NCBI RefSeq assembly: GCF_034424545.1
Contig: NZ_CP139971.1
Coordinates: 496,001 to 560,000 of the forward strand
DNA: 64,000 nucleotides
Reading direction: 5' to 3'
Source: Trinickia caryophylli
GTDB taxonomy: Bacteria > Pseudomonadota > Gammaproteobacteria > Burkholderiales > Burkholderiaceae
Both the position numbers and the translations under genes were made by a program. Below the pieces are notes generated by a model. The model was not told the origin of the DNA, searched no databases, and saw only the letters and a program-made list of their open reading frames with translations. Shown here piece after piece: positions 1 through 7,994 of the stretch (positions are counted from its first letter, which is position 1; every line of letters starts with the position of its first letter).

Positions 1-368
1 CCATGCAAGCTGCCATAGGTTGTATTTGAACCAGACGACGGTCTTGTTCGTCACGGCGACGTCCGCAAGAAACGCGGACGGAACCAGGTTGTCGTAATAG
101 TCGCCGAGATAGAATGCCGCCTGATAGTTCTCGATAGTGCCGGCCGTGTAGCTGCCGACGGGCGCGAGCGTGACGTTGGTATTGAAGTGGCCCAGCAGGT
201 TACGCAACATGATCGCGTAGGCAAGTCCGAGCTTGCTGTACGGATCGTTGGCCGGCGCGTCGTAGAGCACCAGAACTTTGGCCGTAGTCGTTTGTGCCTG
301 CACACCCGGGATCTGGACAAAAACGAGCCCGATCGCCAGCATGCATGCGAGCAGTATCTTTTTCATGA
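1..368 (-). CDS. Secreted protein, N-terminal part, DUF2334-like (runs off the window)
   Basis: Open from an ATG at 368 to the window edge without a stop, so only about the first 122 residues are present. The N-terminus MKKILLACMLAIGLVF followed by an A-Q-A type site is a clear Sec signal peptide. The mature part begins with a beta strand (KVLVLYDAPAN), then a helix (YAIMLRNLLGHF) and a second alternating unit (AAFYLGDYYDN). This resembles the Rossmann-like start of DUF2334 polysaccharide-deacetylase-like proteins; that is recognition from memory and not proven. A GAGG ribosome site lies just upstream. It follows the gene ending at 388 by 19 bases, so the two probably form an operon transcribed out of the window. 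Confidence 0.6.
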
Positions 369-387
369 TGGTCATCCTCGTTTTCGT

Positions 388-657
388 TCATTCGCGTTCG
401 TACGTGCCGTCCAGCGCGCGGAAGCGGTTGGACGTAAAGCGCGACGGCATGCCTCGCCCATGGTCCACCTCCCATTTCTCCAGATCGGGAATGCCCGGCA
501 TGACCTGGGTTGCCACGGCCGGCTTCGGCGGCGGCGTGACACGCTTTGCCGTCGCGGCCGCCTCGCCGTGTGTCGCGGCGCCCGCGCAAACGGGCAATGC
601 ACTCAATGCGATCGCAAGGGCTGCAATCGGCCCCATGAAGTAACGTGCGGATTTCAA
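388..657 (-). CDS. Small secreted protein, unknown function
   Basis: An 89-residue product. A TTG start at 657 is preferred: it has GGGAG six bases upstream and gives a basic n-region (LKSARYF) before the hydrophobic stretch MGPIAALAIALSALPVCAGA. The ATG at 636 would remove the basic residues. Cleavage is likely near AGA-A, leaving about 65 residues rich in Ala/Pro (VTPPPKPAV) and then charged (DLEKWEVDHGRGMP). There are no recognisable catalytic motifs. It lies 19 bases upstream of the secreted DUF2334-like gene and probably shares its transcript; a periplasmic accessory role is only an inference. Confidence 0.55.
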   Translation of the reverse strand: MKSARYFMGPIAALAIALSALPVCAGAATHGEAAATAKRVTPPPKPAVATQVMPGIPDLEKWEVDHGRGMPSRFTSNRFRALDGTYERE

Positions 658-1088
658 GGATGGCTCCCGAAAGGTTGTGCACCGGCTCGCGGCGAAATGC
701 GAGCAACACGCGGACAAGACGGCCATGTGCTCGCCCTCCCCGTGCCCTCGCGGCATCGGCGCGCCGATGGCGCGCAGCCGCAGCCTTGGTTCCGCACGTC
801 GTCAATGCTCAGATGAATTGTCACTGGGCCAGTAACATATTCGGCCAGCAGACGGGACGCACGGATGCGGCGTAGCGTGAGAACGGCTTACGCACTGCCC
901 TAGCATCACGCGTCGACATACGGCGTGAAAGCAGTCTGTCAACTCGCGTTGCGATTTTGCAGCCGGGGTAAAAGAAGCGGTGTGCAGCAGCGAACACAAA
1001 AGGGGCGATGCCGCTGCGGCCCACGGAGCGCGGGCACCCTGAAGCCGCGTGAGAGGGCCGTCCGGGAGAGGAGGAGTGTGTGGCGCGC
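658..1088. other. Intergenic stretch without a gene
   Basis: These 431 bases between the CbbY-like gene (ending 1089) and the secreted protein gene (starting 657, same strand) hold no reading frame with a plausible ribosome site. The promoter of the 657 gene must lie here. I see no clear sigma-70 boxes, repeat or terminator. Confidence 0.4.
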
Positions 1089-1850
1089 CTATCGCGTGGC
1101 GGCGAGCACTCGCTCGCCGTGCCAGCGTCGCAGGGTGGCAAGATCGATCCAGCCGGGCCCGCCGTTGTCTTCGGGTAGCGGCGTGTGGGGCTCACCGAGA
1201 TGAGCGATCACGGCCAGCGCGTCGTCGAAGCGATGGTTTCGCGTATAGGCAGTCGGCGTCACGATTACGGGAACATGCGCCGCCGATGCCGCGCGCACGC
1301 CGTTTTCCGAATCCTCGAATGCGATGCAGCGCGCGCCGTCGAGGCCAAGCGCCGCCAGCACGGCATAGTAGACATCGGGGGCCGGTTTCTTGACCGGCGT
1401 GGTCGACGCGTCGCACACGGCCGCGAACCGCTCGCGCCACGCGGCGCCGAAAGGCGCACTCAACAACGCGTCCAGATTGGCCGGTGTGGTGGTCGTGGCG
1501 ATCGCCACCGGCAGGCCCGCCTCGTTGGCTTCATCGATCAGCCGCGCAATGCCGGGGCGCAACGCCAATGCGCCGCCTCGCACGCGCTCGGCATAGTAGC
1601 GCGTCTTGATGGCGTGCAGGGCGTCGACCGTTTCCGCCGCCTTCGCGCCCGCCGCTTCTTCGGGCTCGATGCAACGCCAATAATGGAGGATCCGCTCCTT
1701 GCCGCCCGCGATGTCGAGCAGCCGTGTATAGAGCGGCTCGTCCCAGTGCCAGTCGAGCCCGACTTCGGCGAAGGCCGCATTGAAAGCATGGCGATGCGCG
1801 GATTCGGTATCCGCGAGCGTGCCGTCCACGTCGAAAATCAGGGCTTCCAT
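1089..1850 (-). CDS. cbbY: HAD-IA family phosphatase, CbbY type
   Basis: Likely hydrolyses sugar phosphates; CbbY acts on the misfire product xylulose-1,5-bisphosphate in Calvin-cycle organisms, and related proteins are phosphoglycolate phosphatase or phosphoglucomutase-like. All HAD motifs are present: [11 protein letters not shown] (nucleophile Asp7, acid/base Asp9), the Thr motif IATTTT, the Lys of KKPAPDVY and the metal site FEDSENG. The cap has GGKERI, typical of CbbY. At 253 residues the length fits. The ATG at 1850 is chosen because GAGGAG lies six bases upstream; the ATG two codons earlier abuts it. No Calvin-cycle gene is nearby, so the physiological substrate is uncertain and housecleaning is possible. 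Confidence 0.8.
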   Translation of the reverse strand: MEALIFDVDGTLADTESAHRHAFNAAFAEVGLDWHWDEPLYTRLLDIAGGKERILHYWRCIEPEEAAGAKAAETVDALHAIKTRYYAERVRGGALALRPGIARLIDEANEAGLPVAIATTTTPANLDALLSAPFGAAWRERFAAVCDASTTPVKKPAPDVYYAVLAALGLDGARCIAFEDSENGVRAASAAHVPVIVTPTAYTRNHRFDDALAVIAHLGEPHTPLPEDNGGPGWIDLATLRRWHGERVLAATR

Positions 1851-2177
1851 GCGCATCTCCTCTGAAAGCTGGGCGGCATGCGCACCGCGCGCGGCAACTG
1901 CCGCGCGGCCGCGCTCGGTAAGCCGAACCACCGCGATTTCGACCTAGCTTAGCCAGTCACGGAACGCGCGTGAATTCACGATTTCTTTGGCCGTCGTTAA
2001 GCGATGCTAAAGACTGACCGGCCATATCCGCCCAGGCCCCTGTCAGTTCCACCAGGGGGCCGGACTGTCGTCCCGGTGTAACATCGACTCGCTTGCCGCG
2101 CCGAACACGCGCTTCAGACCGCGCCGGTCATTGCAACGTAACCCGTATCAGCCTTGCACGTTTCCGGCAGAGCGCCG
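1851..2177. other. Divergent intergenic region with a 12-bp palindrome
   Basis: A 327-base region between the CbbY-like gene and the effector candidate at 2178. It contains the perfect palindrome CGTGAATTCACG at 1969-1980, a possible regulator site. I see no reading frame with a ribosome site, and no hrp-type box (TTCG-N16-TTCG) upstream of 2178. Confidence 0.35.
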
Positions 2178-3026
2178 ATGCCCCAGTTCTTCCTCATACA
2201 TGCGGTAGATCATCCGCCCCAGGGCGCGACGCCGAGCTTCGTTCCGCCCGATGGCTCCGAGCAGGCAGGGCCTCCTGTCTCGCAGATGAGCCACGCGGGA
2301 ATTGGCGGCCATGGCAGCAAGCCATCGATCGCGGGCTACCCGAGGCAAGCCACCGTGGAAAAACTGGCCGCCGCGCTCGTCGGCTCGTCCTCGCACGACT
2401 CGATGCCTCCCCCGCCTCGACAGCAATCCAGGCGTGCACCGGGAAACACCACCGGCGCGGGCCACGCAAAAACCGGGGCTTCGACGGATACGGAAGAATG
2501 GCTGGACGAGGAGCACGATCCAACGGAATTTGGCCGCTTGCCGGCCACCTACCAAAGGACATTGCGGCTCGCCTATAGAACTCGCATTCGAAAGCCGTAT
2601 GACGTGGTGGAGGACTATGTGCACGCCGCGCGTCGCGCGCTGTTCCCTATCATCAACGATCGCGGATCGAAGATATGGGTCACACGATACGACGTCGACT
2701 ACAGCGATTTCGAGGCTATCGTTCTTAAAGCTGTCACCAACAGCAGGGAAATCATCATCCTCACCGGCACGCATGGCGCGCCCAGCGGCTATCGCTCGAT
2801 AAAGCACAAGGATTCCACATTCTGGGAAACTGACTGGGATAGGTTCGGACGAATGCCGTTCGTCACGATACGGGACCTGACGCGCATGTCGGTGAAAGAG
2901 GTGCGCGATGTCATTCAGGGAGACACCGAAGTCATTGCCGCATTCTGTCACTCCGCAAATGATTTCCAGTTGAGAAGCGCACTCGGTCTCAAGCCGGGCG
3001 GCGTGTCATACCTTCCTCCCGAGTGA
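2178..3026 (+). CDS. Candidate clan CD (caspase-like) cysteine protease, possible secreted effector
   Basis: 282 residues; no family recognised with certainty. Residues 1-110 are low-complexity, rich in Pro/Ser/Gly/His, with no signal peptide, as often found at the N-terminus of secreted effectors. The C-terminal 150 residues show the clan CD layout: a hydrophobic strand ending in a His-Gly dyad (EIIILTGTHG, His199), then a second hydrophobic strand ending in Cys (EVIAAFCHS, Cys257), 58 residues later. Caspases, legumains and CHAT proteases share this arrangement; assignment here is by motif only. The ATG at 2178 is chosen over a TTG at 2154; both have weak ribosome sites. The gene overlaps the convergent TetR gene by 21 bases. 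A type III chaperone/effector pair lies 1.7 kb downstream, which supports, but does not prove, an effector role. Confidence 0.5.
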   Translation: MPQFFLIHAVDHPPQGATPSFVPPDGSEQAGPPVSQMSHAGIGGHGSKPSIAGYPRQATVEKLAAALVGSSSHDSMPPPPRQQSRRAPGNTTGAGHAKTGASTDTEEWLDEEHDPTEFGRLPATYQRTLRLAYRTRIRKPYDVVEDYVHAARRALFPIINDRGSKIWVTRYDVDYSDFEAIVLKAVTNSREIIILTGTHGAPSGYRSIKHKDSTFWETDWDRFGRMPFVTIRDLTRMSVKEVRDVIQGDTEVIAAFCHSANDFQLRSALGLKPGGVSYLPPE

Positions 3027-3704
3027 CGCCCGCCGCCTTCCCGGTTCAGCGATATCGCGAGCCGGGCCGCCGTCGCGCGTGCGCAGCGAATCCAGATAGG
3101 CGCAGAACATGTCGGCCATCGCGCCGGCATAGGAATCGATCTCCTCGAGCGTTCGCGGGCTCTCGGAGAACTGCTTGCCCGCCGCGCTCAACGTCGTCAT
3201 CACCATCTCACCGGCCAATTCGCGCGTTGCCGAGGAAGCCTTCGGCAGTACTTCGCGCAGGAAATCGCCCATGATGCGCTCCCCCGCCGCCTTGACTTCG
3301 CGCACCTCGGGGGCGTCGCGATAAAGCGGCGCGGCGTCGTCGAGCGCGACCCGCATCTGCGCCTCGTCGCACTCCGAGCGAACGAAGGCATGCACGAGAG
3401 CCCGTAGTCGCTCGAACGGGGGCTTGCCGGCCTCTTCGAGGATGCCGCACAACATTTCGGTCGTCTGCCGCCATTCGTCGCACTGAAGCCGGAAGAGGAT
3501 GGCCGCCTTGTTCGGAAAGTACTGATAGAGCGAACCGACACTGACGCCCGCCTTCTCGGCCACCCGCGCCATCGTGAAGCGCGGCGCCCCCTCGCTCGCC
3601 AAAACCTGAATAGCCGCTTCGAGCACGTCCTGCACGAGGCGGGTCGATCGTTCCTGCTGAGGCTGTTTTCTCGGGGAAATGCGGGCGGTTCGACGCGCGG
3701 ACAT
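3006..3704 (-). CDS. TetR/AcrR family transcriptional regulator
   Basis: 232 residues. An N-terminal TetR helix-turn-helix spans about residues 20-70, with TMARVAEKAGVSVGSLYQYFPNK as the recognition region (quoted motif core: GVSVGSLYQYFPNK). The rest is the variable helical ligand-binding and dimer domain. It is transcribed divergently from the methyltransferase at 3800 across 95 bases, the usual layout in which a TetR repressor controls its neighbour. Its 3' end overlaps the 3' end of the gene at 2178-3026 by 21 bases. The ligand cannot be inferred. Confidence 0.85.
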   Translation of the reverse strand: MSARRTARISPRKQPQQERSTRLVQDVLEAAIQVLASEGAPRFTMARVAEKAGVSVGSLYQYFPNKAAILFRLQCDEWRQTTEMLCGILEEAGKPPFERLRALVHAFVRSECDEAQMRVALDDAAPLYRDAPEVREVKAAGERIMGDFLREVLPKASSATRELAGEMVMTTLSAAGKQFSESPRTLEEIDSYAGAMADMFCAYLDSLRTRDGGPARDIAEPGRRRASLGRKV

Positions 3705-3799
3705 AGGCGGCTCGGCAATGCGAATAGTAAAACACGACGAATCAATCGTATTCTACCTCGGCGCAACGACGCGCTCGATTTCACTTCCCCGGAGATTCT

Positions 3800-4483
3800 A
3801 TGACCACGCCAGCCATGCCGACCACGTTGACTGCCGCCCCGCTCGCACCGCTACTCGAGCGCCTCTTCGCCGAGGCCGACGCAGCGTCTCCCGCAACGAG
3901 CCCCGGCATCGCCGCCATCTCGCCCGAAGAGCGGGGCCGCCTGATGCGCAGCAAGACCGAGTACCTGGACCTGTACGGGCGGCTGAAGGACTTTCCGCTC
4001 GCCGTCTCGCGCGAGACGGGCACCCTGCTCTACATGCTGGCGCGAAGCTGCCGCGCCCGCACGATCGTCGAATTCGGCACGTCGTTCGGCATCTCGACGT
4101 TGCATCTCGCCGCGGCGTTGCGCGACAACGGTGGCGGCCGCTTGATCACGACCGAGTTCGAACCGTCGAAGGTGGCCCGCGCTCGCGATCATCTGCGCGC
4201 CGGCGGCCTCATCGACCTCGTCGAGATCCGCGAGGGAGATGCGCTGCGCACGCTCGCCGCCGATCTGCCCGAGGCGGTCGATCTGCTGCTGCTCGATGGC
4301 GCCAAGGGGCTTTATCCGGAGATTCTGCACCTTGTCGAGCCTCGCTTGCGGCCGGGTGCGCTGATCGTCGCCGACAACGCCGATTACAGCCCCGAGTATC
4401 TGGCACGCGTACGCTCGCCCGTGGAGGGCTATCTGTCGACGCCGTTCGGCGAGGACGTAGAACTGTCGATGCGTCTGGGCTGA
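3800..4483 (+). CDS. Class I SAM-dependent O-methyltransferase
   Basis: 227 residues. The SAM-binding motif I is VEFGTSFG (about residues 90-97), followed by an acidic strand end (ITTEFEPSK), a motif VEIREGDAL and the metal-site-like DLLLLDGAKGLYPE. The pattern fits small-molecule O-methyltransferases of the COG4122/catechol type; the substrate is unknown. The start has GGAG five bases upstream (GGAGATTCT). It is divergent from the TetR gene, so control by that repressor is likely. Soluble, cytoplasmic. Confidence 0.8.
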   Translation: MTTPAMPTTLTAAPLAPLLERLFAEADAASPATSPGIAAISPEERGRLMRSKTEYLDLYGRLKDFPLAVSRETGTLLYMLARSCRARTIVEFGTSFGISTLHLAAALRDNGGGRLITTEFEPSKVARARDHLRAGGLIDLVEIREGDALRTLAADLPEAVDLLLLDGAKGLYPEILHLVEPRLRPGALIVADNADYSPEYLARVRSPVEGYLSTPFGEDVELSMRLG

Positions 4484-4527
4484 ACGCCTCGCCTCGTCCG
4501 CCTCGCAGGCCAATCTCCGCACAGGAG

Positions 4528-4591
4528 CCGACCGAGTCGAGATCCGACCGAGTCGATTTCCGACCGAGTCGGGATCCGACCGAGTCGATTT
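4528..4591. repeat. Four tandem copies of a 16-bp repeat
   Basis: The unit CCGACCGAGTCGRKWT occurs four times in register: 4528-4543, 4544-4559, 4560-4575 and 4576-4591. The core CCGACCGAGTCG is identical in all; the last four bases alternate GAT/TTT-like endings, so copies 2 and 4 are identical and a 32-bp higher-order duplication is likely. It lies between the methyltransferase and the chaperone-effector operon and abuts the hairpin at 4591-4616. Confidence 0.85.
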
Positions 4592-4616
4592 CCGAAAATG
4601 CATGCTGTTTTTCGGA
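4591..4616 (+). terminator. A/T-tracted hairpin after the 16-bp repeats
   Basis: TCCGAAAA (4591-4598) pairs perfectly with TTTTCGGA (4609-4616) around a 10-base loop. The 8-bp stem has A/T at its loop side. It could end the methyltransferase transcript, or be a regulatory site for the chaperone gene 125 bases downstream; there is no classical T-tail. Confidence 0.4.
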
Positions 4617-4740
4617 AGCCCCGGCCGCAGTTAAGCGGACAATCCACCGCCATCGACGAGAGGTGTGCCCGGGGCGACGCGCCGCATCGCTTGCATCGCT
4701 CCATGCGATGCCCGGCGAACGGATGGGGAGGTCCGACGAC

Positions 4741-5145
4741 ATGGATGGCGAATCTTTACTGCGCGAGTGTATCGAGACACTGGGTGAGCGCAACGGCATC
4801 GACGGTCTGACGCTGGAGCCGAACGGCTGCTGCGGTATAGAACTGCGCGATGGTCGAAGACTTTATCTGAAACTGGATCGCGAGCACGGCCGCGTATTCG
4901 TCTATCGAGTCGTGCTTGCGCTCGATACCGTCGATCAGGATCTGCTGCGGCGAAGCATGGAGTCCAATGCGCTCGAGGCCGAGACGGCGGGTGGCGTGCT
5001 TTCTCTGTCGCGCAGGATGAACGGCATCGTCTACCACAAGAGCGTTGGCGCGCAGTATGTCGACGTGGCGTGGCTCGAGCAGGCAATGGAGTCGATGGTC
5101 GTGCACGGCGATCATCTGGCGCAATCCCTATCGGCACGGACGTAG
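4741..5145 (+). CDS. CesT/Tir-like type III secretion chaperone (class I)
   Basis: 134 residues, acidic and small. The order alpha helix (LLRECIETLGERNGI), beta (LTLEPNGCCGIEL, RLYLKLDREHGRVFVYRVV) and C-terminal helix (VAWLEQAMESMVVHGDHLAQ) matches class I type III chaperones of about 130-150 residues, which bind the N-terminus of an effector and guide it to the export ATPase. GGGGAGG lies nine bases before the ATG. It is followed after 30 bases by the candidate effector at 5176, the usual chaperone-effector order. Assignment rests on size, fold pattern and context. No other secretion genes are in the window, so the apparatus must be elsewhere. Confidence 0.55.
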   Translation: MDGESLLRECIETLGERNGIDGLTLEPNGCCGIELRDGRRLYLKLDREHGRVFVYRVVLALDTVDQDLLRRSMESNALEAETAGGVLSLSRRMNGIVYHKSVGAQYVDVAWLEQAMESMVVHGDHLAQSLSART

Positions 5146-5175
5146 GCGCGTCAAGGCGCGTCGGGAGAAGCAATC

Positions 5176-6051
5176 ATGTTTTCTCATGTGGCAGGTGCAA
5201 TCGGAAGGGGGATGGTCGCTGTCGGTACCGGCATGGCGATCGATCGCATGAGCCGATTGAAGAACGCGAAGAAGACGCCGGGCATCGACGCTGTCGATGC
5301 CCGGAAAAGCGGGCCTTCGCACTGGAGCCCGCTACCGGCAACGGGAGACCAGCATCTGTCGGCTTTTCGCGGCAGGTTTGCGCCGAACAACGATTCCAAT
5401 ATCGTTGGCCAGGCGCTCGAGGCCCAGATTCAAAAGCGCATGTTGCTCGGCGAAAAGGTGTCCACCGCGCTATCCGATCCGTCGGCCGCGTTGCAGCAGT
5501 TGCAACAGAACGTCGCTCAGGTTGGGCGCGAACTGCATACGCTTCGTGGCGCCGCCAAGGTCGCGACAGGCGAAGCAACGATCTCCAACGCAGAGGCTGC
5601 GGAAATCGCGCGGGCGGCAGCCCGGGATTCGGCACTCGGCGCCTACGGTGCGCTCAAGGGCCTGGTCAAGAGTGCCTATGCGGCCAGCACCACGAGCGCC
5701 GAGGGCGCAAAGCAGGCCTCGGCCGCCGTTGTCGAGCGTGCCAGCCACGAAGCGGCCGAAATCGGCCTCGGCGTGGGCATCACGAACACGGTCGCCCGAG
5801 GCGTTTCGATGATCCCGCATCCTGCCGCAAAGTGGGTTGCGGCCGGGATTCAAGTAACGGGCACCATGGCCGCGGGAGCCCAGATCTCCCAAACGATGCA
5901 TGAAATCGGCGGTACGTCCGAGCACGCGAGCGCCACAATGCAGGCGATGGCGAAAACGTTGCGATCGAAGGTCGGCGATGCCGGTGCCCGCACAGGCGAT
6001 GCGGACGTGCGCCGCGCCGAACCCGCGTCATTCGATCCGCGGCATTGGTGA
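5176..6051 (+). CDS. Candidate type III effector paired with the upstream chaperone
   Basis: 291 residues, not recognised. There is no Sec signal peptide. The N-terminus has a small-residue amphipathic/hydrophobic segment (HVAGAIGRGMVAVGTGMAI), then about residues 95-200 are Ala-rich helices with coiled-coil character (LQQLQQNVAQVGREL). A second Gly/Ala-rich hydrophobic stretch near residues 218-240 (AAKWVAAGIQVTGTMAAGA) suggests possible membrane insertion. It starts 30 bases after the CesT-like chaperone with GGGAGAAG as ribosome site, so the two are co-transcribed. Effector or translocator-like function is inferred from context only; no enzymatic motif is visible. Confidence 0.5.
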   Translation: MFSHVAGAIGRGMVAVGTGMAIDRMSRLKNAKKTPGIDAVDARKSGPSHWSPLPATGDQHLSAFRGRFAPNNDSNIVGQALEAQIQKRMLLGEKVSTALSDPSAALQQLQQNVAQVGRELHTLRGAAKVATGEATISNAEAAEIARAAARDSALGAYGALKGLVKSAYAASTTSAEGAKQASAAVVERASHEAAEIGLGVGITNTVARGVSMIPHPAAKWVAAGIQVTGTMAAGAQISQTMHEIGGTSEHASATMQAMAKTLRSKVGDAGARTGDADVRRAEPASFDPRHW

Positions 6052-6085
6052 GCGCATTCGCGCCGCACCGTGCCGCGTCACGCCG

Positions 6086-6448
6086 TCAGGGCTTGGCGAT
6101 ATGCCACATACCCTTGACGCCGTCGCCCTTCGTATCGCCGGCCTTTTCGTCTTTCGCGAAACGATAGAGGCGCTGGCCCTTGTACGCCCACTGACGCTTA
6201 CCGTCCGCCGTCTGCGCAAGCGACCAGTCGCCGCTCGCCTTGTCGTAGTCGTCGGCCGTCGCGGCCGGCCAGATCGATGCGCATTGGCCTGTACAGGCGC
6301 TCGTGCCGCCGGCCTTTGCGTCGGCGTCGAACGTATAGAGCGTCATGCCGTGCTCGTCGACGAGCGTGCCGCCGCGCGGCACGGGCTGTTCCGCGAGCAC
6401 AGCCATCGGGGCCAAGCATGCCAGGGCCCAGAGCGCTTTCTTGATCAT
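6086..6448 (-). CDS. COG4315 secreted/lipoprotein repeat protein (YxFxxD motifs)
   Basis: 120 residues with a signal peptide (MIKKALWALACLAPMAVLAE). The mature part has two copies of the family motif Yx(FWY)xxD: LYTFDAD and LYRFAKD, plus a conserved ACTGQCASIWP segment with two Cys. These proteins are of unknown biochemical function and often accompany ECF sigma systems. The start at 6448 has AGGAGAAC upstream. Its promoter region carries GGAATA-N16-CGTTTA (6544-6571, minus strand), matching the one before the ECF operon, so it is probably a target of the ECF sigma factor encoded next to it. Confidence 0.8.
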   Translation of the reverse strand: MIKKALWALACLAPMAVLAEQPVPRGGTLVDEHGMTLYTFDADAKAGGTSACTGQCASIWPAATADDYDKASGDWSLAQTADGKRQWAYKGQRLYRFAKDEKAGDTKGDGVKGMWHIAKP

Positions 6449-6543
6449 TGAGTTCTCCTGATTTCTCGGCGATCGTCGCCGGCGCAAGCAGCGTCAGCCG
6501 GCGAACCGGAACGGCACATCGCGTCGCCGGGCGATGCATGCGA

Positions 6544-6571
6544 TAAACGGACGGCTCGCGTCCTGTATTCC
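6544..6571 (-). promoter_or_regulatory. Predicted ECF promoter of the COG4315 gene
   Basis: On the minus strand GGAATA (6571-6566) is followed after exactly 16 bases by CGTTTA (6549-6544). The same -35/-10 pair and spacing occur at 8238-8211 before the ECF operon, and both are preceded by a run of seven A. The distance to the ATG (6448) is about 95 bases. Confidence 0.65.
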
Positions 6572-6617
6572 GTTGAATCGCGTTTTTTTGCCCGGCCACG
6601 CGGAAAAAACGCCGACG

Positions 6618-7415
6618 CTACTGCCACGACTGCGACTTGCCGCCCAACGCGCCGCACACGTCCACGGCGATCGCCCTAAGCTTCGCCTCGGAAATCGAAC
6701 CGGACAGCGCATAGCCGAAATGGTCGCTGGCCCAGTAAAACGTTCTCCGCTCGCCATCGCGCAGCAGCCGGAACGCGCTTTCGTCGCCAGGAATACGTGC
6801 GACGTAGAGCGTGAGGCGGGCCCCCCCGTTGCTCTCGTACATGAACTGCGCCGCCGGCCCGCTCTCGCCCGGCAACAGGCGCCCGCCCACGAGCGAATAG
6901 CCGTATTCCCGCAGCGACGGAACCGAAAGCGGCCGGCCCAGCCGTTTCGAGAGCCAGTTCATCAGATGCGCTTCGTCGCCTGCGCTCACCTCCACCGGAT
7001 GCCGCACCTCCGGCGAATAAACGGCGTACGCGATATCGGCCCGGCGCGCGAACGCAGCCGTCTCCACGCCGCCTTTGGCGATGCGCGGAATGACACTGCC
7101 CAGTGCAGTGCCGATCGCAATGCCCGCCGCAACCCAGCTCGCCGCCATGGCAATCCGCACGGGCCATGACGTCCGCGTTCGCAGCACGACGACCGACGGC
7201 GGGTTCGACTGAGACTGCGGTGCGCCGCAAAGTGCCTTCAGCGCCGCCTTTTGCGCCCGCCATGCGTCCACGCGGGCACGAGCCTCTCGGTCATGTTCGA
7301 GTGCCGCGCCAACCGCCTCCCTCTCATGCTCGGGCAGTTCCCCGTCGATAAATGCCCCGAGCTTCGCCCACGCGGCTTGCCCGGAGCCATCCGATTCCTG
7401 GTGGTCGCTTGTCAT
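6618..7415 (-). CDS. Membrane anti-sigma factor of the ECF pair
   Basis: 265 residues. The N-terminal cytoplasmic part (WAKLGAFIDGELPEHEREAV) has the typical anti-sigma helical motif with DGEL. One transmembrane segment lies near residues 80-105 (IAMAASWVAAGIAIGTALGSVI), and the C-terminal half is periplasmic. It overlaps the sigma gene by four bases (ATGA), so the two are translationally coupled. Expected role: hold the sigma factor inactive at the membrane and release it on an envelope signal. There is no zinc-type HxxxCxxC, so it is a non-ZAS anti-sigma factor. Confidence 0.8.
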   Translation of the reverse strand: MTSDHQESDGSGQAAWAKLGAFIDGELPEHEREAVGAALEHDREARARVDAWRAQKAALKALCGAPQSQSNPPSVVVLRTRTSWPVRIAMAASWVAAGIAIGTALGSVIPRIAKGGVETAAFARRADIAYAVYSPEVRHPVEVSAGDEAHLMNWLSKRLGRPLSVPSLREYGYSLVGGRLLPGESGPAAQFMYESNGGARLTLYVARIPGDESAFRLLRDGERRTFYWASDHFGYALSGSISEAKLRAIAVDVCGALGGKSQSWQ

Positions 7416-7963
7416 GGCTGGTTTCTCACAACTTTCAGCGTCGTCTGTTTCGGCAATGGCCCGCCGTCGAGCAGTGTGCGCATGTGTTCGCGCGCACGCG
7501 AAAGCCTCGACATCACGGTGCCGATGGGCACGCCCAGTACCGTCGACGCCTCCTGGTACGTCAGCTCCTCGACACACACGAGCAGCAGCACCTCGCGCTG
7601 CTCGGTCGGCAAGTGATAGAGCGCATGCTGCACATCGCGCAGCACGAGGCCGTCCACCTCGCTGCGCGGCGCCTCGAGGCTGCGCCAGGGCGCGCTTTCG
7701 TCGTCCACGGCGAACTCGCGCCGCGCTCGCAGTTGATCGATGTAGAGATTGCGCAAGATCGTGAAGAGCCACGCGCGCAGGTTGCTGCCGGCGCGAAACG
7801 CACTGTGACGGACGAGCGCCCGCTCCGCCGTATCCTGAACGAGATCGTCGGCCCACGATGGGTCGCCCGTGAGCGCCCGGGCAAAGCGGCGCAGCTGTCC
7901 GAGCCGCGCAATAACGTCGGATTCGAAGCTCACTGCGTCACATCCGCCGACGCGCGACGACAT
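7412..7963 (-). CDS. ECF RNA polymerase sigma factor
   Basis: About 183 residues from the ATG at 7963; a GTG at 7933 (VSFESD) is an alternative with GGCGGA upstream. Region 2 is seen in WADDLVQDTAERAL and the -10 recognition helix SNLRAWLFTILRN; region 4 in LPTEQREVLLLVCVEELTY and the helix-turn-helix GVPIGTVMSRLSRARE. It is in an operon with a small lipoprotein gene upstream and the anti-sigma gene downstream. The shared element GGAATA-N16-CGTTWA before this operon and before the 6448 gene indicates autoregulation. Confidence 0.85.
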   Translation of the reverse strand: MSSRVGGCDAVSFESDVIARLGQLRRFARALTGDPSWADDLVQDTAERALVRHSAFRAGSNLRAWLFTILRNLYIDQLRARREFAVDDESAPWRSLEAPRSEVDGLVLRDVQHALYHLPTEQREVLLLVCVEELTYQEASTVLGVPIGTVMSRLSRAREHMRTLLDGGPLPKQTTLKVVRNQP

Positions 7964-7994
7964 GAGCGCCGCGGGTCGAGGTCGATCGCCGCCA

